Source: a virus. From it: a stretch of DNA of 35,058 nt. The notes beneath the pieces were generated by a model. The model was not told where the DNA came from. It saw nothing but the letters and a program-made list of their open reading frames with translations, and searched no databases. The DNA lies in IMG/VR virus record IMGVR_UViG_3300036876_000166, positions 1 to 35,058 of that record, one strand, 5' to 3'. A program made the translations under genes and the position numbers. The stretch's first letter is position 1, and the number at the start of each line of letters is the position of its first letter. Shown here one piece after another: positions 20,215 through 28,349 of the stretch.

Positions 20215-22271
20215 GCGCCCAGACCCAGCTTTGCCTCACCGCCCTGACGCCCTCCGGATCTGAGTGGGTGACCGCCGACCAGGCTCTCCAAATTACCGGA
20301 TGGAGTGACGAGTGGCTGCGCCAGCAGGTGCGAACTGGCTCAGTAATCTCCCGCGAAGGAGACCAGCGCGCCGCCAACGGCCGCCCGACACGCCTCTATC
20401 TGGCCGCATCGCTGCCGGCGCGCCACGCGCTGGAACTTGTCCCCACATCGACCCAAATTTCCCTACCGCTCTTCGCCGCGGCTCCCAAGGTTCCCGATCT
20501 GCGCATCACGTTGCCCGATCCGGCCGCCCAGAAGCTTGCCGAACAGCGGCTTGAAATCCTCCGGCCGATCCTGGAATACGACGCCGATCGCGAGAAGTGG
20601 TCCACTTGCCAGCTCGACGACAAGTCGTATGTCAACTCCAAGACGCAGTTCGTGCGCTATATCGCGCAGATCAACCGGCTGAGCGAAGGCACCGTTTGGA
20701 ACTGGTACCGCGCCCTCAAAAAGAACAGGTTTGAGGGCCTCGCCAAAAAGCCGCGCAGGGATAAAGGCAATTCGCACTGGGCGGATGAGAGCGCGGCGAA
20801 CCGCGAGATGGCGGAGTTGGCCGCCTACGGCTACCTCCATGAATCGCTGCACAAGAAAATGTGCTGGGAAATCGTCAAGTGCCGCGCGGGGCAGCTCGGT
20901 ATCGCGGCACCCAGCTACGAGACGATTCGCGCCATGCTGAAGAACATCCCGGCCCCGGTCCGGACGCTGGCGCTGGAAGGCCGGCGCAAGTACGACGAGG
21001 TCTTCGCGCCCTACATCTGCCGCGGCTACGAGGATATGGAGGCCGGCGAGATCATCGTCTCGGACCATGCACTGCATGACGTGCTTGTCCAAAACGATCT
21101 CTTTGACTTGAAGGATCGCCAGCACATGCGGCTGCGCTTTACCGGCCTGATCGACATGCGAAGCCGCAAGTTCCTGGGCTACGCCTGGTCGCAGGAAGGA
21201 TCGTCCCGTTCGATCACCAGGTCGCTCCGCCACATGTTCATGAAGTACGGCCCGGCTCGGCTCTTCTATTGCGATAACGGCAAAGACTATCAAAAAGCCG
21301 GACGCGGTGGACGTTCGCCCGCCTGGCGGATTGAGGAGATCCCGCCCGAGGCCATCGGCGTGATCGCCCGGCTGGGCATGGAAATCGGCTTTTGCCTGCC
21401 CTTCCACCCGCAATCGAAGCTGATCGAACGGGCCAACAATACCATTCATCAGCGTTTCGACCGGCGCTTCATCACCTATACCGGCCCCACGCCGGAGCAG
21501 CGCCCCGACCGTTGCATCGCCGCCCTGGAGCGCCACCAGAAGCTGCTCGCCCAGGGCCGCGCCGACGAATCCGATCTGCCTCTGGCCAGCGAGTTCATCA
21601 AGGCTGCCGTGGCCTGGATCGAGGGCGAATACCACACTATCACCAAGTTGAAGGCCAAGGGGATGCAGGGCCTGACTCCGAACGAGGCCTTTGAGAAATT
21701 CCGCTGGCAGAATCAGCCGCCCACGCCGGAGCCGCAGGTGCTGGATTGCCTGCTCGCCGAGCGCGTGCAGCGGACCATCCACGAGGGTTCAATCGAACTG
21801 CTCAACCGGCGTTATGTCGGCATCGACGATCTGAGCCGCAAAGAGCTGCATGACCGCAGCGGCACCAAGCGCAAGTACACCGTCGCGTTCGACTATCCCG
21901 ATGCGGACTTCCTGGCCGCGATTGACGACGACGGCTATGTGTTCGCGCACCTGGAGCCCGAGACCTTGGTGCGCCACGGCAACGATCCAGAGACCCAGGC
22001 CGCCATCGCCGCCAGCATGAAGGAGCGCGGACACCGCTACAAGGAAACCCGCGCCAAACTGAACACGCTCTCGCAGCGCGTGCTCTCCACCGGCTACGTG
22101 CCCCAGAACGATCAGATGCTCCAGATCGGACGCCTGCCTGGCGATATTGAGGGCTTCGTCGTCCACCGCCCAACCAACCACAAACTGATCCCCCACACCA
22201 CCCCCAACGCGCCCCTCACCCCGGCGCAGGCAGCACGGCTTTTCTTGGAGAGGCAAAAAAAGAATGACTGA
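20211..22271 (+). CDS. A: Mu-type DDE transposase A
   Basis: A 686-residue protein starting at ATG 20211, overlapping the upstream stop. The N-terminal residues about 18-75 resemble the MuA DNA-binding winged helix (a Trp-Val-Thr-Ala-Asp-Gln-Ala helix, then Gly-Arg-Pro-Thr-Arg-Leu-Tyr). The catalytic core shows Asp285 (Ile-Val-Ser-Asp), Asp355 (Phe-Tyr-Cys-Asp-Asn-Gly-Lys) and Glu406 (Lys-Leu-Ile-Glu-Arg-Ala-Asn), with spacing close to MuA Asp269, Asp336, Glu392. A beta-barrel and C-terminal tail, where MuB contact occurs in Mu, follow. Length matches MuA (663). It joins phage ends to target DNA in integration and replicative transposition. Confidence 0.95.
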   Translation: MSAQTQLCLTALTPSGSEWVTADQALQITGWSDEWLRQQVRTGSVISREGDQRAANGRPTRLYLAASLPARHALELVPTSTQISLPLFAAAPKVPDLRITLPDPAAQKLAEQRLEILRPILEYDADREKWSTCQLDDKSYVNSKTQFVRYIAQINRLSEGTVWNWYRALKKNRFEGLAKKPRRDKGNSHWADESAANREMAELAAYGYLHESLHKKMCWEIVKCRAGQLGIAAPSYETIRAMLKNIPAPVRTLALEGRRKYDEVFAPYICRGYEDMEAGEIIVSDHALHDVLVQNDLFDLKDRQHMRLRFTGLIDMRSRKFLGYAWSQEGSSRSITRSLRHMFMKYGPARLFYCDNGKDYQKAGRGGRSPAWRIEEIPPEAIGVIARLGMEIGFCLPFHPQSKLIERANNTIHQRFDRRFITYTGPTPEQRPDRCIAALERHQKLLAQGRADESDLPLASEFIKAAVAWIEGEYHTITKLKAKGMQGLTPNEAFEKFRWQNQPPTPEPQVLDCLLAERVQRTIHEGSIELLNRRYVGIDDLSRKELHDRSGTKRKYTVAFDYPDADFLAAIDDDGYVFAHLEPETLVRHGNDPETQAAIAASMKERGHRYKETRAKLNTLSQRVLSTGYVPQNDQMLQIGRLPGDIEGFVVHRPTNHKLIPHTTPNAPLTPAQAARLFLERQKKND

Positions 22272-23229
22272 CCATACGACCAGCGCGGAGCGAGCAGTAC
22301 GGATCGCGACCGATTTTCTGAAGCGCAGCGGCATGAGCCCGGTGGATTTCGCGCGCAGAATCCACTACGACACGAACACCCTGCAGCAGTTCATGTGCGG
22401 ACACTACAGCCGGATCACCGACGCCTCGCGCATTTCGGCGGCGATCCTCGACTTCATGGCGACGGACCCGCTGGACGAGGACGGCGAAGACTTTATCGGC
22501 ACGATCTATGAGACAGCCACGGTGCGCGCCCTGCGCAACGTCTTCGCCGAGCTTCTGGACTATCCCCAGGCATTCATGGTTTACGCACCTTCCGGAAGCG
22601 GCAAAACCGACTTGGCGCGCCACCTGATCAAGCAACACAATGCGCAGCGCGGCGAACAGAAGTCTTACATCTTTCGCATCTACTGCCGGGCTGCGATTCG
22701 GCCTCGTGACCTTCTGAAGCGGGTGGCGACGGCCTGCGGCACCCAATCCGATACGGGGATCGAGCGCGCCCTTCACAATCTCCGCTGGGATTTCCGGAAG
22801 TCGCGCGTGGTTCTCTACTTTGACGAGGCCCAGCACCTCAGTATCGATTGCTTTGAGACGCTGCGCGAGTTGCTCGATGAGAAGCCCCACATGTCTCTCT
22901 GTTTTGCCGGAGACGAAGATCTGGACGCTGTCTTCACCAAGTTCGCCGGCAAGCTGGAGCGGCTGGAGCGCCGCATCACCGACAAGATCACGCTGCCGCC
23001 CTTGACCGCCGACGAGGCAGCCGGGATACTGCGCAGCGAACTGTCTGGGCTCGCCTTTGACCAGGCGGCCATTCGCCAGCAGATTGAGCTGGCCACGACC
23101 ACCGTCCGCGTAGATAAGAAGATCGAGAAATACATCAGCATCGGGCGGCTTAAGGCCGCTATCCGCCAAATCCAGAAGGGAATGGCCGCGCAGGAGACAA
23201 AGCCTCAGAAAGTCGAGGCCATCGCATGA
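22264..23229 (+). CDS. B: MuB-type AAA ATPase, transposition target protein B
   Basis: A 321-residue protein; ATG 22264 overlaps the transposase end by eight bases. The N-terminal residues about 10-65 look like the helix-turn-helix domain found in MuB. Walker A is Ala-Pro-Ser-Gly-Ser-Gly-Lys-Thr (108-115) and Walker B Val-Val-Leu-Tyr-Phe-Asp-Glu-Ala-Gln (182-190). A Gly-Asp-Glu-Asp sensor-like segment follows near 217. MuB polymerises on target DNA, recruits the transpososome and gives target immunity. The gene order A-B is diagnostic of transposable phages. Confidence 0.92.
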   Translation: MTDHTTSAERAVRIATDFLKRSGMSPVDFARRIHYDTNTLQQFMCGHYSRITDASRISAAILDFMATDPLDEDGEDFIGTIYETATVRALRNVFAELLDYPQAFMVYAPSGSGKTDLARHLIKQHNAQRGEQKSYIFRIYCRAAIRPRDLLKRVATACGTQSDTGIERALHNLRWDFRKSRVVLYFDEAQHLSIDCFETLRELLDEKPHMSLCFAGDEDLDAVFTKFAGKLERLERRITDKITLPPLTADEAAGILRSELSGLAFDQAAIRQQIELATTTVRVDKKIEKYISIGRLKAAIRQIQKGMAAQETKPQKVEAIA

Positions 23230-23543
23230 ATGGCGCCCCCGTCGACAACTGCCCCGACGCCCTGCGCCGCCTGCTCGATGCCGATGAGCCACTGAACGTC
23301 AGGCGGTCAGTTGCCAATACGCCCACATTCAGCCTGCGCTGCTGGTGGGGTCGGCTGATGACCTGGGCCCCCACCGAGGCCCAGACGCGCCGCGTCGCCG
23401 AGCAGCTCCGCCGCACCGCGAGCATCTGCGATTTCTGGCTGAAAGTCGCGGTGATCGCCGCCATGATTTTCATGGCGATTGAGGTTGCCGAAGCCTTTCT
23501 GCCCGGCGGTGCGGTCGGCCGCGTACTAGGGGGTGCGAGATGA
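23226..23543 (+). CDS. Small single-helix membrane protein
   Basis: A 105-residue protein, ATG 23226 overlapping the B stop (ATGA). The first 60 residues are soluble, with Arg and Trp. A hydrophobic segment near residues 72-94 (Leu-Lys-Val-Ala-Val-Ile-Ala-Ala then Met-Ile-Phe-Met) is probably transmembrane. In Mu the gene after B is kil, a small host-toxic protein; this one shares only position. Function unknown. Confidence 0.6.
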   Translation: MNGAPVDNCPDALRRLLDADEPLNVRRSVANTPTFSLRCWWGRLMTWAPTEAQTRRVAEQLRRTASICDFWLKVAVIAAMIFMAIEVAEAFLPGGAVGRVLGGAR

Positions 23544-23824
23544 CGATCGCAGCTCATGAATTTCCAGAAGACGCCAGCTACCTGCTGATCGGAACAGAAG
23601 CCATTAAGGGCGTCACCATCGAACGCATCACGCCGGAACTCTTTCTACTGAACCATCGCGGGGGCTGTATCTGTGTCGCAGAAGCTTGGATCGAGCGCGT
23701 GGGAATCGGGGGCCTCGACCGGAAGGCAACGGCCTGGCGGCGCTATCTACGCAGAGCCGCCAAGCATAGGGCAAAGCCCTCTTGGGCCGACAAGCCCGGA
23801 GCCTTTTCAGGAGATGCGCGGTGA
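23540..23824 (+). CDS. Early unknown protein, basic C-terminus
   Basis: A 94-residue protein coupled to its neighbours by ATGA and GTGA overlaps. Beta-like N-terminal half (residues about 15-50) with two Cys near 44-46, then an Arg/Lys-rich segment (about 62-82). The basic tail suggests nucleic-acid contact, but no fold is recognised. It belongs to the cluster of small early genes. Confidence 0.55.
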   Translation: MTIAAHEFPEDASYLLIGTEAIKGVTIERITPELFLLNHRGGCICVAEAWIERVGIGGLDRKATAWRRYLRRAAKHRAKPSWADKPGAFSGDAR

Positions 23825-24096
23825 ACCCAACCTCTCAAGACCGAGCCGTTTTCCTGCATGATGACGGGCCGCGTTGCGTCAACGGGCGCGACCTGGTCGA
23901 GATCCCGGCCGAGTTCCTGGGCGCGGCCTCCGCCCTGGGCCGCGATCTGCGTGTCGCGCTGGATTGCTACCTGGCCTTCGGCGCCGTGCCCCGCGCGATT
24001 GCCAAGGCTGTTCTGCACAACATGGACGCCGCCCAGACCGGCTTTGACATGGCCCTGAAAGGCGAGACCCACGACTCCGGAAAGGATGCGAACTGA
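23821..24096 (+). CDS. Early unknown protein
   Basis: A 91-residue protein beginning at GTG 23821, overlapping the previous stop (GTGA); an upstream GTG/ATG in the frame is inside the previous gene and not needed. It contains a Gly-Arg-Asp-Leu turn near residue 23 and a mostly helical Ala/Leu-rich body. No motif recognised. Its stop overlaps the next start (TGATG). Confidence 0.5.
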   Translation: MNPTSQDRAVFLHDDGPRCVNGRDLVEIPAEFLGAASALGRDLRVALDCYLAFGAVPRAIAKAVLHNMDAAQTGFDMALKGETHDSGKDAN

Positions 24097-24368
24097 TGGA
24101 ATCCGTACAAATCACCTGCGATGTCTGCGGACGCGCCAAAGGCGAGACCAACCACTGGTTCAAGGCCGTAGTGGACCGCACCGTCGAAGTGCCGGTCGGG
24201 ATAGCGTTCGGCACATCGGAGGCAAACGCCGAGGGCACCGGCCTGGTGCTCGAACACATCTGCGGCGAGGCCTGCCTGCACAAGCGGCTCTCGCGCTGGA
24301 TCGACGCGGGCCGCGATGCCCTGCTCAACAAAATGATCGACAACTCCATTGAAAGCGTGAACGCATGA
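24096..24368 (+). CDS. Early protein with treble-clef-like Cys motif
   Basis: A 90-residue protein with ATG 24096 overlapping the previous stop. CDVCG near residues 8-12 and an HxCGEAC stretch near 53-59 supply four Cys plus His, a likely zinc site that pairs a knuckle with a helix. The segment between is beta-like. The arrangement is like small zinc-finger regulators of phage early regions. Binding partner unknown. Coupled to the next gene (ATGA). Confidence 0.6.
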   Translation: MESVQITCDVCGRAKGETNHWFKAVVDRTVEVPVGIAFGTSEANAEGTGLVLEHICGEACLHKRLSRWIDAGRDALLNKMIDNSIESVNA

Positions 24369-24940
24369 CCGACAAGAAGCCCAAGCCGACGCCCACCCAG
24401 ATTGACAGCCTCTGCGAGAAGTTCGACGCGGCAAAGATGGAGGCCGATCTCGCCGGCCAGCAGCTCTCCACCGCCAAGGGCGAACTCCTGGAACTCGTCC
24501 AGGACTTTGGCTACACGCCCACCCACGCCGAGAAGACCACCCGTCTCGAAGGCACGCTCTACATCGCCGATGCCACGGTGGCGACCACCGTTGCAGTGAA
24601 CGAGGCTCCGGTGGGCGAGCTGCAGAGCGAACTGTCCAGGCTCAAGAAGCCCAAGGTCTTCGGGCTGCTGTTTGAACGGAAGGTAAAGCACTCGCTCAAG
24701 AAGGACGCCGCCAGCACCCTGAAGGTGGAAATCGGCAGCTTTGACCTGGACACCCAGACGCGCCTGCTCGGGCTCTTCGCAACGTGCTTCACGGCGGAAT
24801 CCAAGGCTCCGGCGCTGAGCGTGGATCTGGCCGCCGCCCTGCGTCAGAAGGAAGCCGACGCCCTGGCGAAGGCGGAAGCGAAAGCCGCCAAGGCCGCCGC
24901 CAAAGCCGCCAAGGCGGCGAAGAAAGCCGGCCGGCAATGA
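24365..24940 (+). CDS. Early protein in Gam position, Lys/Ala-rich tail
   Basis: A 191-residue protein, ATG 24365 overlapping the previous stop. The N-terminal about 50 residues form a Lys/Glu/Gln-rich helix; a strand region with Thr/Val follows, then a Lys-rich helix (about 95-118) and a C-terminal Ala/Lys repeat tail (about 160-190) like that of histone-like proteins. Mu has gam (a Ku-like end-protecting protein) in this part of the genome, and the helix-strand-helix order is vaguely similar, but I do not see enough identity to name it Gam. A DNA-binding role is plausible from the tail. Confidence 0.55.
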   Translation: MTDKKPKPTPTQIDSLCEKFDAAKMEADLAGQQLSTAKGELLELVQDFGYTPTHAEKTTRLEGTLYIADATVATTVAVNEAPVGELQSELSRLKKPKVFGLLFERKVKHSLKKDAASTLKVEIGSFDLDTQTRLLGLFATCFTAESKAPALSVDLAAALRQKEADALAKAEAKAAKAAAKAAKAAKKAGRQ

Positions 24941-25167
24941 CCCTGCTCGAACGGCGCATTGAGCGCGTACAGAAAGCCCTGCGGGAAGCGCAGCAACACC
25001 TGGACTCCGTTAAGGAGCGCGAGTGCCTCAACCAGGGCGCGTTCCTGTGCGAGGTCTGCAAGTCGCTCCCGGCCCACTCAAGCGACCTGCAAAGGGTCCT
25101 GGTGCGCCTCGACAATGCACGCCGGGCGAAGAGCCTGAAGGCCGCGCGGAAGGGCGGCCGGAAGTGA
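24937..25167 (+). CDS. Small basic coiled-coil-like early protein
   Basis: A 76-residue protein starting at ATG 24937, overlapping the previous stop (ATGA). It is almost all helix with Arg, Lys, Glu and Gln, two widely spaced Cys pairs (near residues 30 and 38-41) and a very basic C-terminus. It could be a nucleic-acid binding accessory; no family recognised. GTGA-coupled to the next gene. Confidence 0.55.
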   Translation: MTLLERRIERVQKALREAQQHLDSVKERECLNQGAFLCEVCKSLPAHSSDLQRVLVRLDNARRAKSLKAARKGGRK

Positions 25168-25736
25168 CGGACGCCGCCCCACGCGGAAAGCGCTGCACGG
25201 AATGCCCGTGCTGCGATGCCGTGATTGTCTTCGAAGGCGAAGCTCTCTGCGCGGCCTGCGACGACGGCACGCACCCGCCGATGACCGAGCAGAGACGGCC
25301 TGAACCGCAACCAGCCCCGCAACCGGAGCGCGCCGCGGTGGCGCCGGAACAGGAATCCGAACCGAGAAAGGTGCACATGAGCCAAAAGAGACTTACCCCA
25401 TCTGAAATTGCGGCCATCCAGGAAGCGCCGCTTTCCGAGCCAACGGCAGCCTTAGCCAGGCGGCTCGGCTTGAGCGGGAACGCTGTGAGCTACCAGCGCC
25501 TGGTCTTCCAACGGAAAGCGAAAAGCCCCAGCAATATCCAGCCACCACGCAAGACTGAACCGGCAGTAGACGACTGGGTGCCTGAGCCCGATACCACGCT
25601 CCGCGAATCGCGCCAGGTCTCATTCAACGTGGACGCGCAAACGCTCGACGCCTGGTGGAAGAGCCAGACCATAGAATTCAAGGCTTCGGTCTTCGCCAGC
25701 AACTACGTGATCCGTGTGGAAGGGAGCTTCCAGTGA
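25164..25736 (+). CDS. Early protein: N-terminal Cys cluster, central HTH-like segment
   Basis: A 190-residue protein from GTG 25164 (GTGA overlap). Cys residues at 11, 14, 16, 17, 29 and 32 form a zinc-ribbon-like cluster, followed by a Pro/Glu/Gln-rich linker (about 40-70). Residues about 78-117 look like a helix-turn-helix (Leu-Thr-Pro-Ser-Glu-Ile-Ala-Ala then Ala-Arg-Arg-Leu-Gly-Leu-Ser-Gly-Asn-Ala-Val). An internal ATG at 25377 (Met72) has AAAGG six bases upstream, so a second, HTH-only product may be made. The C-terminus is beta-like. Regulator by appearance; target unknown. Confidence 0.6.
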   Translation: MTDAAPRGKRCTECPCCDAVIVFEGEALCAACDDGTHPPMTEQRRPEPQPAPQPERAAVAPEQESEPRKVHMSQKRLTPSEIAAIQEAPLSEPTAALARRLGLSGNAVSYQRLVFQRKAKSPSNIQPPRKTEPAVDDWVPEPDTTLRESRQVSFNVDAQTLDAWWKSQTIEFKASVFASNYVIRVEGSFQ

Positions 25737-25993
25737 GCCCGAACACCCTGCCGCTGATACCGCGGACCGCGCTGCGCTCCGCAAAAAACTCTGTGGCCCG
25801 CAAGCTGACGGTGTTGCTCTCCACTGATAACGCGGTGGCTCGGCTGTGGGCCGCCGCCGACCATGACCCGCAGGCCGCCATCGCCCTGGCCGACTCGCTC
25901 GACGTGCGGATCGACTCGCTCACCATCGGCATCGCCCTGCTGCGCCACGAGGCCCAGTGCGTAATCGAAGCGCGGAAAGGAGCAGCGGCGTGA
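25733..25993 (+). CDS. Early unknown protein
   Basis: An 86-residue protein from GTG 25733, overlapping the previous stop (GTGA). Helical, Ala/Leu/Asp-rich, with an Arg/Lys-containing N-terminal part. No motif is recognised. It is coupled to the next gene (GTGA). Confidence 0.5.
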   Translation: MSPNTLPLIPRTALRSAKNSVARKLTVLLSTDNAVARLWAAADHDPQAAIALADSLDVRIDSLTIGIALLRHEAQCVIEARKGAAA

Positions 25994-26310
25994 GCGAGAC
26001 CAAGACCAGGTCCCCGCAGTTGGACAAGCTTATTGCCCAATCCAAACAGATCACCGCAGATCTGATGGTCTTGCGCAATGAAGTGTCGAAGACGATCTAC
26101 CGCAGTGCGCGAGCAGCTCGATTCGGAACGGCCACCAGCCGCGCGAACTTGATTGCCGACGCGGCGCGCGAATTGCGCGATGAGATCTATGAGATATGGG
26201 CTCAGATGGCAGGGCTGCGCGACCCGATTCCAGAACCCAAGGTCCCGTTCCCGCGCCCAGCTCCGCGCCACATCGGCCAGGAGAAGCTCTTCCTGACGGG
26301 AGGCAAATGA
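25990..26310 (+). CDS. Early unknown helical protein
   Basis: A 106-residue protein from GTG 25990 (GTGA overlap). A long helix of Lys, Gln, Leu, Val and Arg (residues about 8-75) is followed by a Pro-rich tail with Arg-Pro-Ala-Pro spacing. It resembles a small coiled-coil accessory protein. Function unknown; part of the early cluster. Confidence 0.5.
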   Translation: MSETKTRSPQLDKLIAQSKQITADLMVLRNEVSKTIYRSARAARFGTATSRANLIADAARELRDEIYEIWAQMAGLRDPIPEPKVPFPRPAPRHIGQEKLFLTGGK

Positions 26311-26564
26311 TGGCATGTGAAACCGTTCGCGACACCGAAGGCCACGTCACCATGATCCTCTGCGGGCGCAGCCGCCGGCAGACCTGCAAGTTCTGCCGTA
26401 ACGGCTCCGTGACCAAGCTCTGCGACTATCCGGTGGCCAAGGGCAAGACCTGCGATGCCGGTATGTGCGCCAGGTGTGCAACCAACCTCGCCCACGAAAT
26501 GGACTATTGCCCAACCCACAAGCACCAGTCACCCCCACCGCAACGCAACCTTTTCGGAGAGTAG
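26307..26564 (+). CDS. Cys-rich small protein, zinc-binding
   Basis: An 85-residue protein from ATG 26307, overlapping the previous stop. Cys-x2-Cys pairs (CKFC near residues 26-29, CARC near 51-54) with several further Cys and a His near 72 give at least eight metal-ligand candidates, i.e. one or two zinc sites. The sequence between is basic (Arg, Lys). Likely nucleic-acid or protein binding. Not recognised. Confidence 0.6.
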   Translation: MMACETVRDTEGHVTMILCGRSRRQTCKFCRNGSVTKLCDYPVAKGKTCDAGMCARCATNLAHEMDYCPTHKHQSPPPQRNLFGE

Positions 26565-26566
26565 AC

Positions 26567-27037
26567 ATGGACACCCTGTTTGAACTGCAAACCGATGAAG
26601 ACCTCCGCCGCGATGCGGTGGCCGACAATGAGCGCCGCATCCACGATGCCCTTATAGGCCGTGGACCCTGGGAGCCGACCGAGCGCCAGCGCAAGCTGCT
26701 GGAGAGCCTGCGCGGCCGCCAGGGACGCCGTCTGGCCATGCCCATCAGCGACCTGGTCGAAAAGGTCAAGACCGACGCGCGCGCCATCAAGGCGGATGTG
26801 CGCGAGCTGGTGATGAGTTTCGGTTTGCCTATTGTGGCCAGCCGCGACGGCGACAACGGCGGTTACTTCTTCGCCGTTACGGCCGAGGAGCGCATCTCGG
26901 GCACCGCCGACTATCTGAAAGAAATCGTCGCCCTGGCTGAGCGCGTCCGCATCATCCGCAACCTCCACGACTTGAAGACCCTGTTCGGGCAAATCGCCAA
27001 CGACTTTATACCTGCAACCGGAAAGGAATCCCGATGA
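26567..27037 (+). CDS. Winged-helix early regulatory protein
   Basis: A 156-residue protein from ATG 26567, two bases after the previous stop. After an acidic N-terminus (1-30) and a basic segment (about 42-58), residues about 58-110 form a winged helix: a Pro-Ile-Ser-Asp-Leu helix, an Asp-Val-Arg-Glu-Leu recognition-like helix, and a Ser-Arg-Asp-Gly-Asp-Asn-Gly-Gly-Tyr-Phe wing. C-terminal helices could dimerise. Such proteins are common in phage early regions and resemble replication or regulatory wHTH domains. DNA target unknown. Confidence 0.65.
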   Translation: MDTLFELQTDEDLRRDAVADNERRIHDALIGRGPWEPTERQRKLLESLRGRQGRRLAMPISDLVEKVKTDARAIKADVRELVMSFGLPIVASRDGDNGGYFFAVTAEERISGTADYLKEIVALAERVRIIRNLHDLKTLFGQIANDFIPATGKESR

Positions 27038-27144
27038 AGTTAAGAGAGTCTGACCCGAAGGTAATGCTCGGCTTCGTCCTCCTCTATGCCGCCGTCTGCG
27101 TAGGCATCGGCATTGGCCTGCTCATCGCGCACTTTTGGAAGTAG
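27034..27144 (+). CDS. Very small membrane protein
   Basis: A 36-residue protein (ATG 27034 overlapping the previous stop, ending TAG 27142-27144). After a charged start (Lys-Leu-Arg-Glu-Ser-Asp), residues 11-33 are one hydrophobic helix ending His-Phe-Trp-Lys. Coupled at both ends. Its length is like those of toxin-like or membrane-tuning micropeptides, but no function can be assigned. Confidence 0.5.
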   Translation: MKLRESDPKVMLGFVLLYAAVCVGIGIGLLIAHFWK

Positions 27145-27146
27145 CC

Positions 27147-27347
27147 ATGACCAGCACACGCAAACTCGAAAGCCAACTGGACCGCATCCGCAGCGAAGAG
27201 AACGCGCTGCTGGTGCTCATCATCAAGCCGGACTGGGGCTACATCTCCACCATGCCCGGCCTGCGGCCGGAAGATGCCATCGAAACCCTCCGCAACGAGA
27301 TTCCCGCGCTGGCGGATTACCTGATCAGGAAGAGCACAGCACGATGA
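27147..27347 (+). CDS. Early unknown small protein
   Basis: A 66-residue protein from ATG 27147, two bases after the previous stop and ATGA-coupled to the next gene. An N-terminal basic/acidic helix is followed by a hydrophobic strand (near residue 21-26), a Trp-Gly-Tyr turn and a second helix. Not recognised. Confidence 0.5.
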   Translation: MTSTRKLESQLDRIRSEENALLVLIIKPDWGYISTMPGLRPEDAIETLRNEIPALADYLIRKSTAR

Positions 27348-27847
27348 CGAAACGGCTCAAGAACGCCAATCCCGACCCGCGCCACTCGATTGTCAAAGGC
27401 CTGCTCGACAGTTACTGGCAGCGCGAGAATCCGTCCATTCCTTCGTTGCCCTGGGGACCGGCCGACGCCGGCGCGCTCGGCCAGTTTCTCCGCGACAATC
27501 CCACAGTCGGTACCGACATCGTTGCGGACTGCCTGGACAACCGCCTGCGCAGCGAAGACCACGCCCCGGCCGAGCGCGTCCACCGCTGGATCGGCGACGT
27601 GCTGCGCTACGCCAGCGGCCCGCTCAACCAATTCAAACAGCCGGTGCGGGGCGCAGCCTCGGCCGAAGCATCAGTGGGCACCTACCGGCCGGGCAAGACC
27701 TGGGGCGCGCCGATCCCCGAGGAGACTATCCGGCAATTCATGGGCGAGGAGTGGTTTGCGCGCGCCTGCGAACATCTGAAGGCCGACCCCTCGAAGCTCA
27801 ATGAAACGGAGCGCAGATGCTTGCGCGATGAAGGGAGGCTGGCGTGA
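27344..27847 (+). CDS. Early unknown protein
   Basis: A 167-residue protein from ATG 27344 (ATGA overlap). Mixed helical sequence with a Trp-Gly-Pro turn near residue 37, charged helices around 55-90, a Gly/Ser-rich stretch near 105 and a C-terminal helix with Cys. No domain is recognised. GTGA-coupled to the next gene. Confidence 0.5.
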   Translation: MTKRLKNANPDPRHSIVKGLLDSYWQRENPSIPSLPWGPADAGALGQFLRDNPTVGTDIVADCLDNRLRSEDHAPAERVHRWIGDVLRYASGPLNQFKQPVRGAASAEASVGTYRPGKTWGAPIPEETIRQFMGEEWFARACEHLKADPSKLNETERRCLRDEGRLA

Positions 27848-28347
27848 TCACGATGATGAAGAGATCCTTCGCCGACGCAATGGGCTTTCAATGGCCCAAG
27901 GAACTCGCCTGTATCGTTAACGGCCGCAAGGTGACTTGGGATGAGATACGGCAGATGCGCAGAGACCGTCAAGCGCGCCATCTCGCCACGGTCTTGAGAA
28001 TAGATGGGCCGGTGCGACGCGCCGCCTTCGTGTGGACGTTTTTTGTGCCAGGTGTGATTTACGGTGGCTGGCATCTCTATCTCCGCACCGTCACCGATAG
28101 CTGGTGGATACGCGCTTCAAACGGTATCGCGCTTGAAATCATGAGGACGTTTCCTTGTGGATTGTTACCTATTCCGGAGAACTTCTATCGCTGGAAGCAA
28201 GCATTTGCAGGCGCTTTTCCCCGGCCTGGAAAATTCAGCAGGCAGGGAATGCTCGCTGGATGGATCGAGTGCTATAGAGAAGGTTCAGCGCCTTTGCACT
28301 TTGACAGCGCCTATTGGTCGGCACCGGCTCAGCGGAGGATTGCATAG
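27844..28347 (+). CDS. Early unknown Trp/Arg-rich protein
   Basis: A 167-residue protein from GTG 27844 (GTGA overlap). Arg-rich helix near residues 38-47, followed by an aromatic-rich middle (Trp and Tyr near 62-90) and a C-terminal part with several Phe, Trp and Gly. One hydrophobic stretch near 62-74 could be membrane-associated but is short. No motif recognised. The local codon and amino acid style (more Phe and Trp, more AT) differs a little from its neighbours. Confidence 0.45.
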   Translation: MITMMKRSFADAMGFQWPKELACIVNGRKVTWDEIRQMRRDRQARHLATVLRIDGPVRRAAFVWTFFVPGVIYGGWHLYLRTVTDSWWIRASNGIALEIMRTFPCGLLPIPENFYRWKQAFAGAFPRPGKFSRQGMLAGWIECYREGSAPLHFDSAYWSAPAQRRIA

Positions 28348-28349
28348 TC

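Noticed and set aside
20463-21782. Long minus-strand open frame inside the transposase
   Set aside because: Antisense shadow of a gene with all three catalytic residues.
22216-23292. Long minus-strand open frame opposite the B ATPase
   Set aside because: The plus strand shows Walker A and B; the minus frame shows none.
24365-24940. Naming this gene gam
   Set aside because: Only gene position and a vague helix-strand order agree; sequence identity to Mu Gam is not visible by eye, so it stays unnamed.
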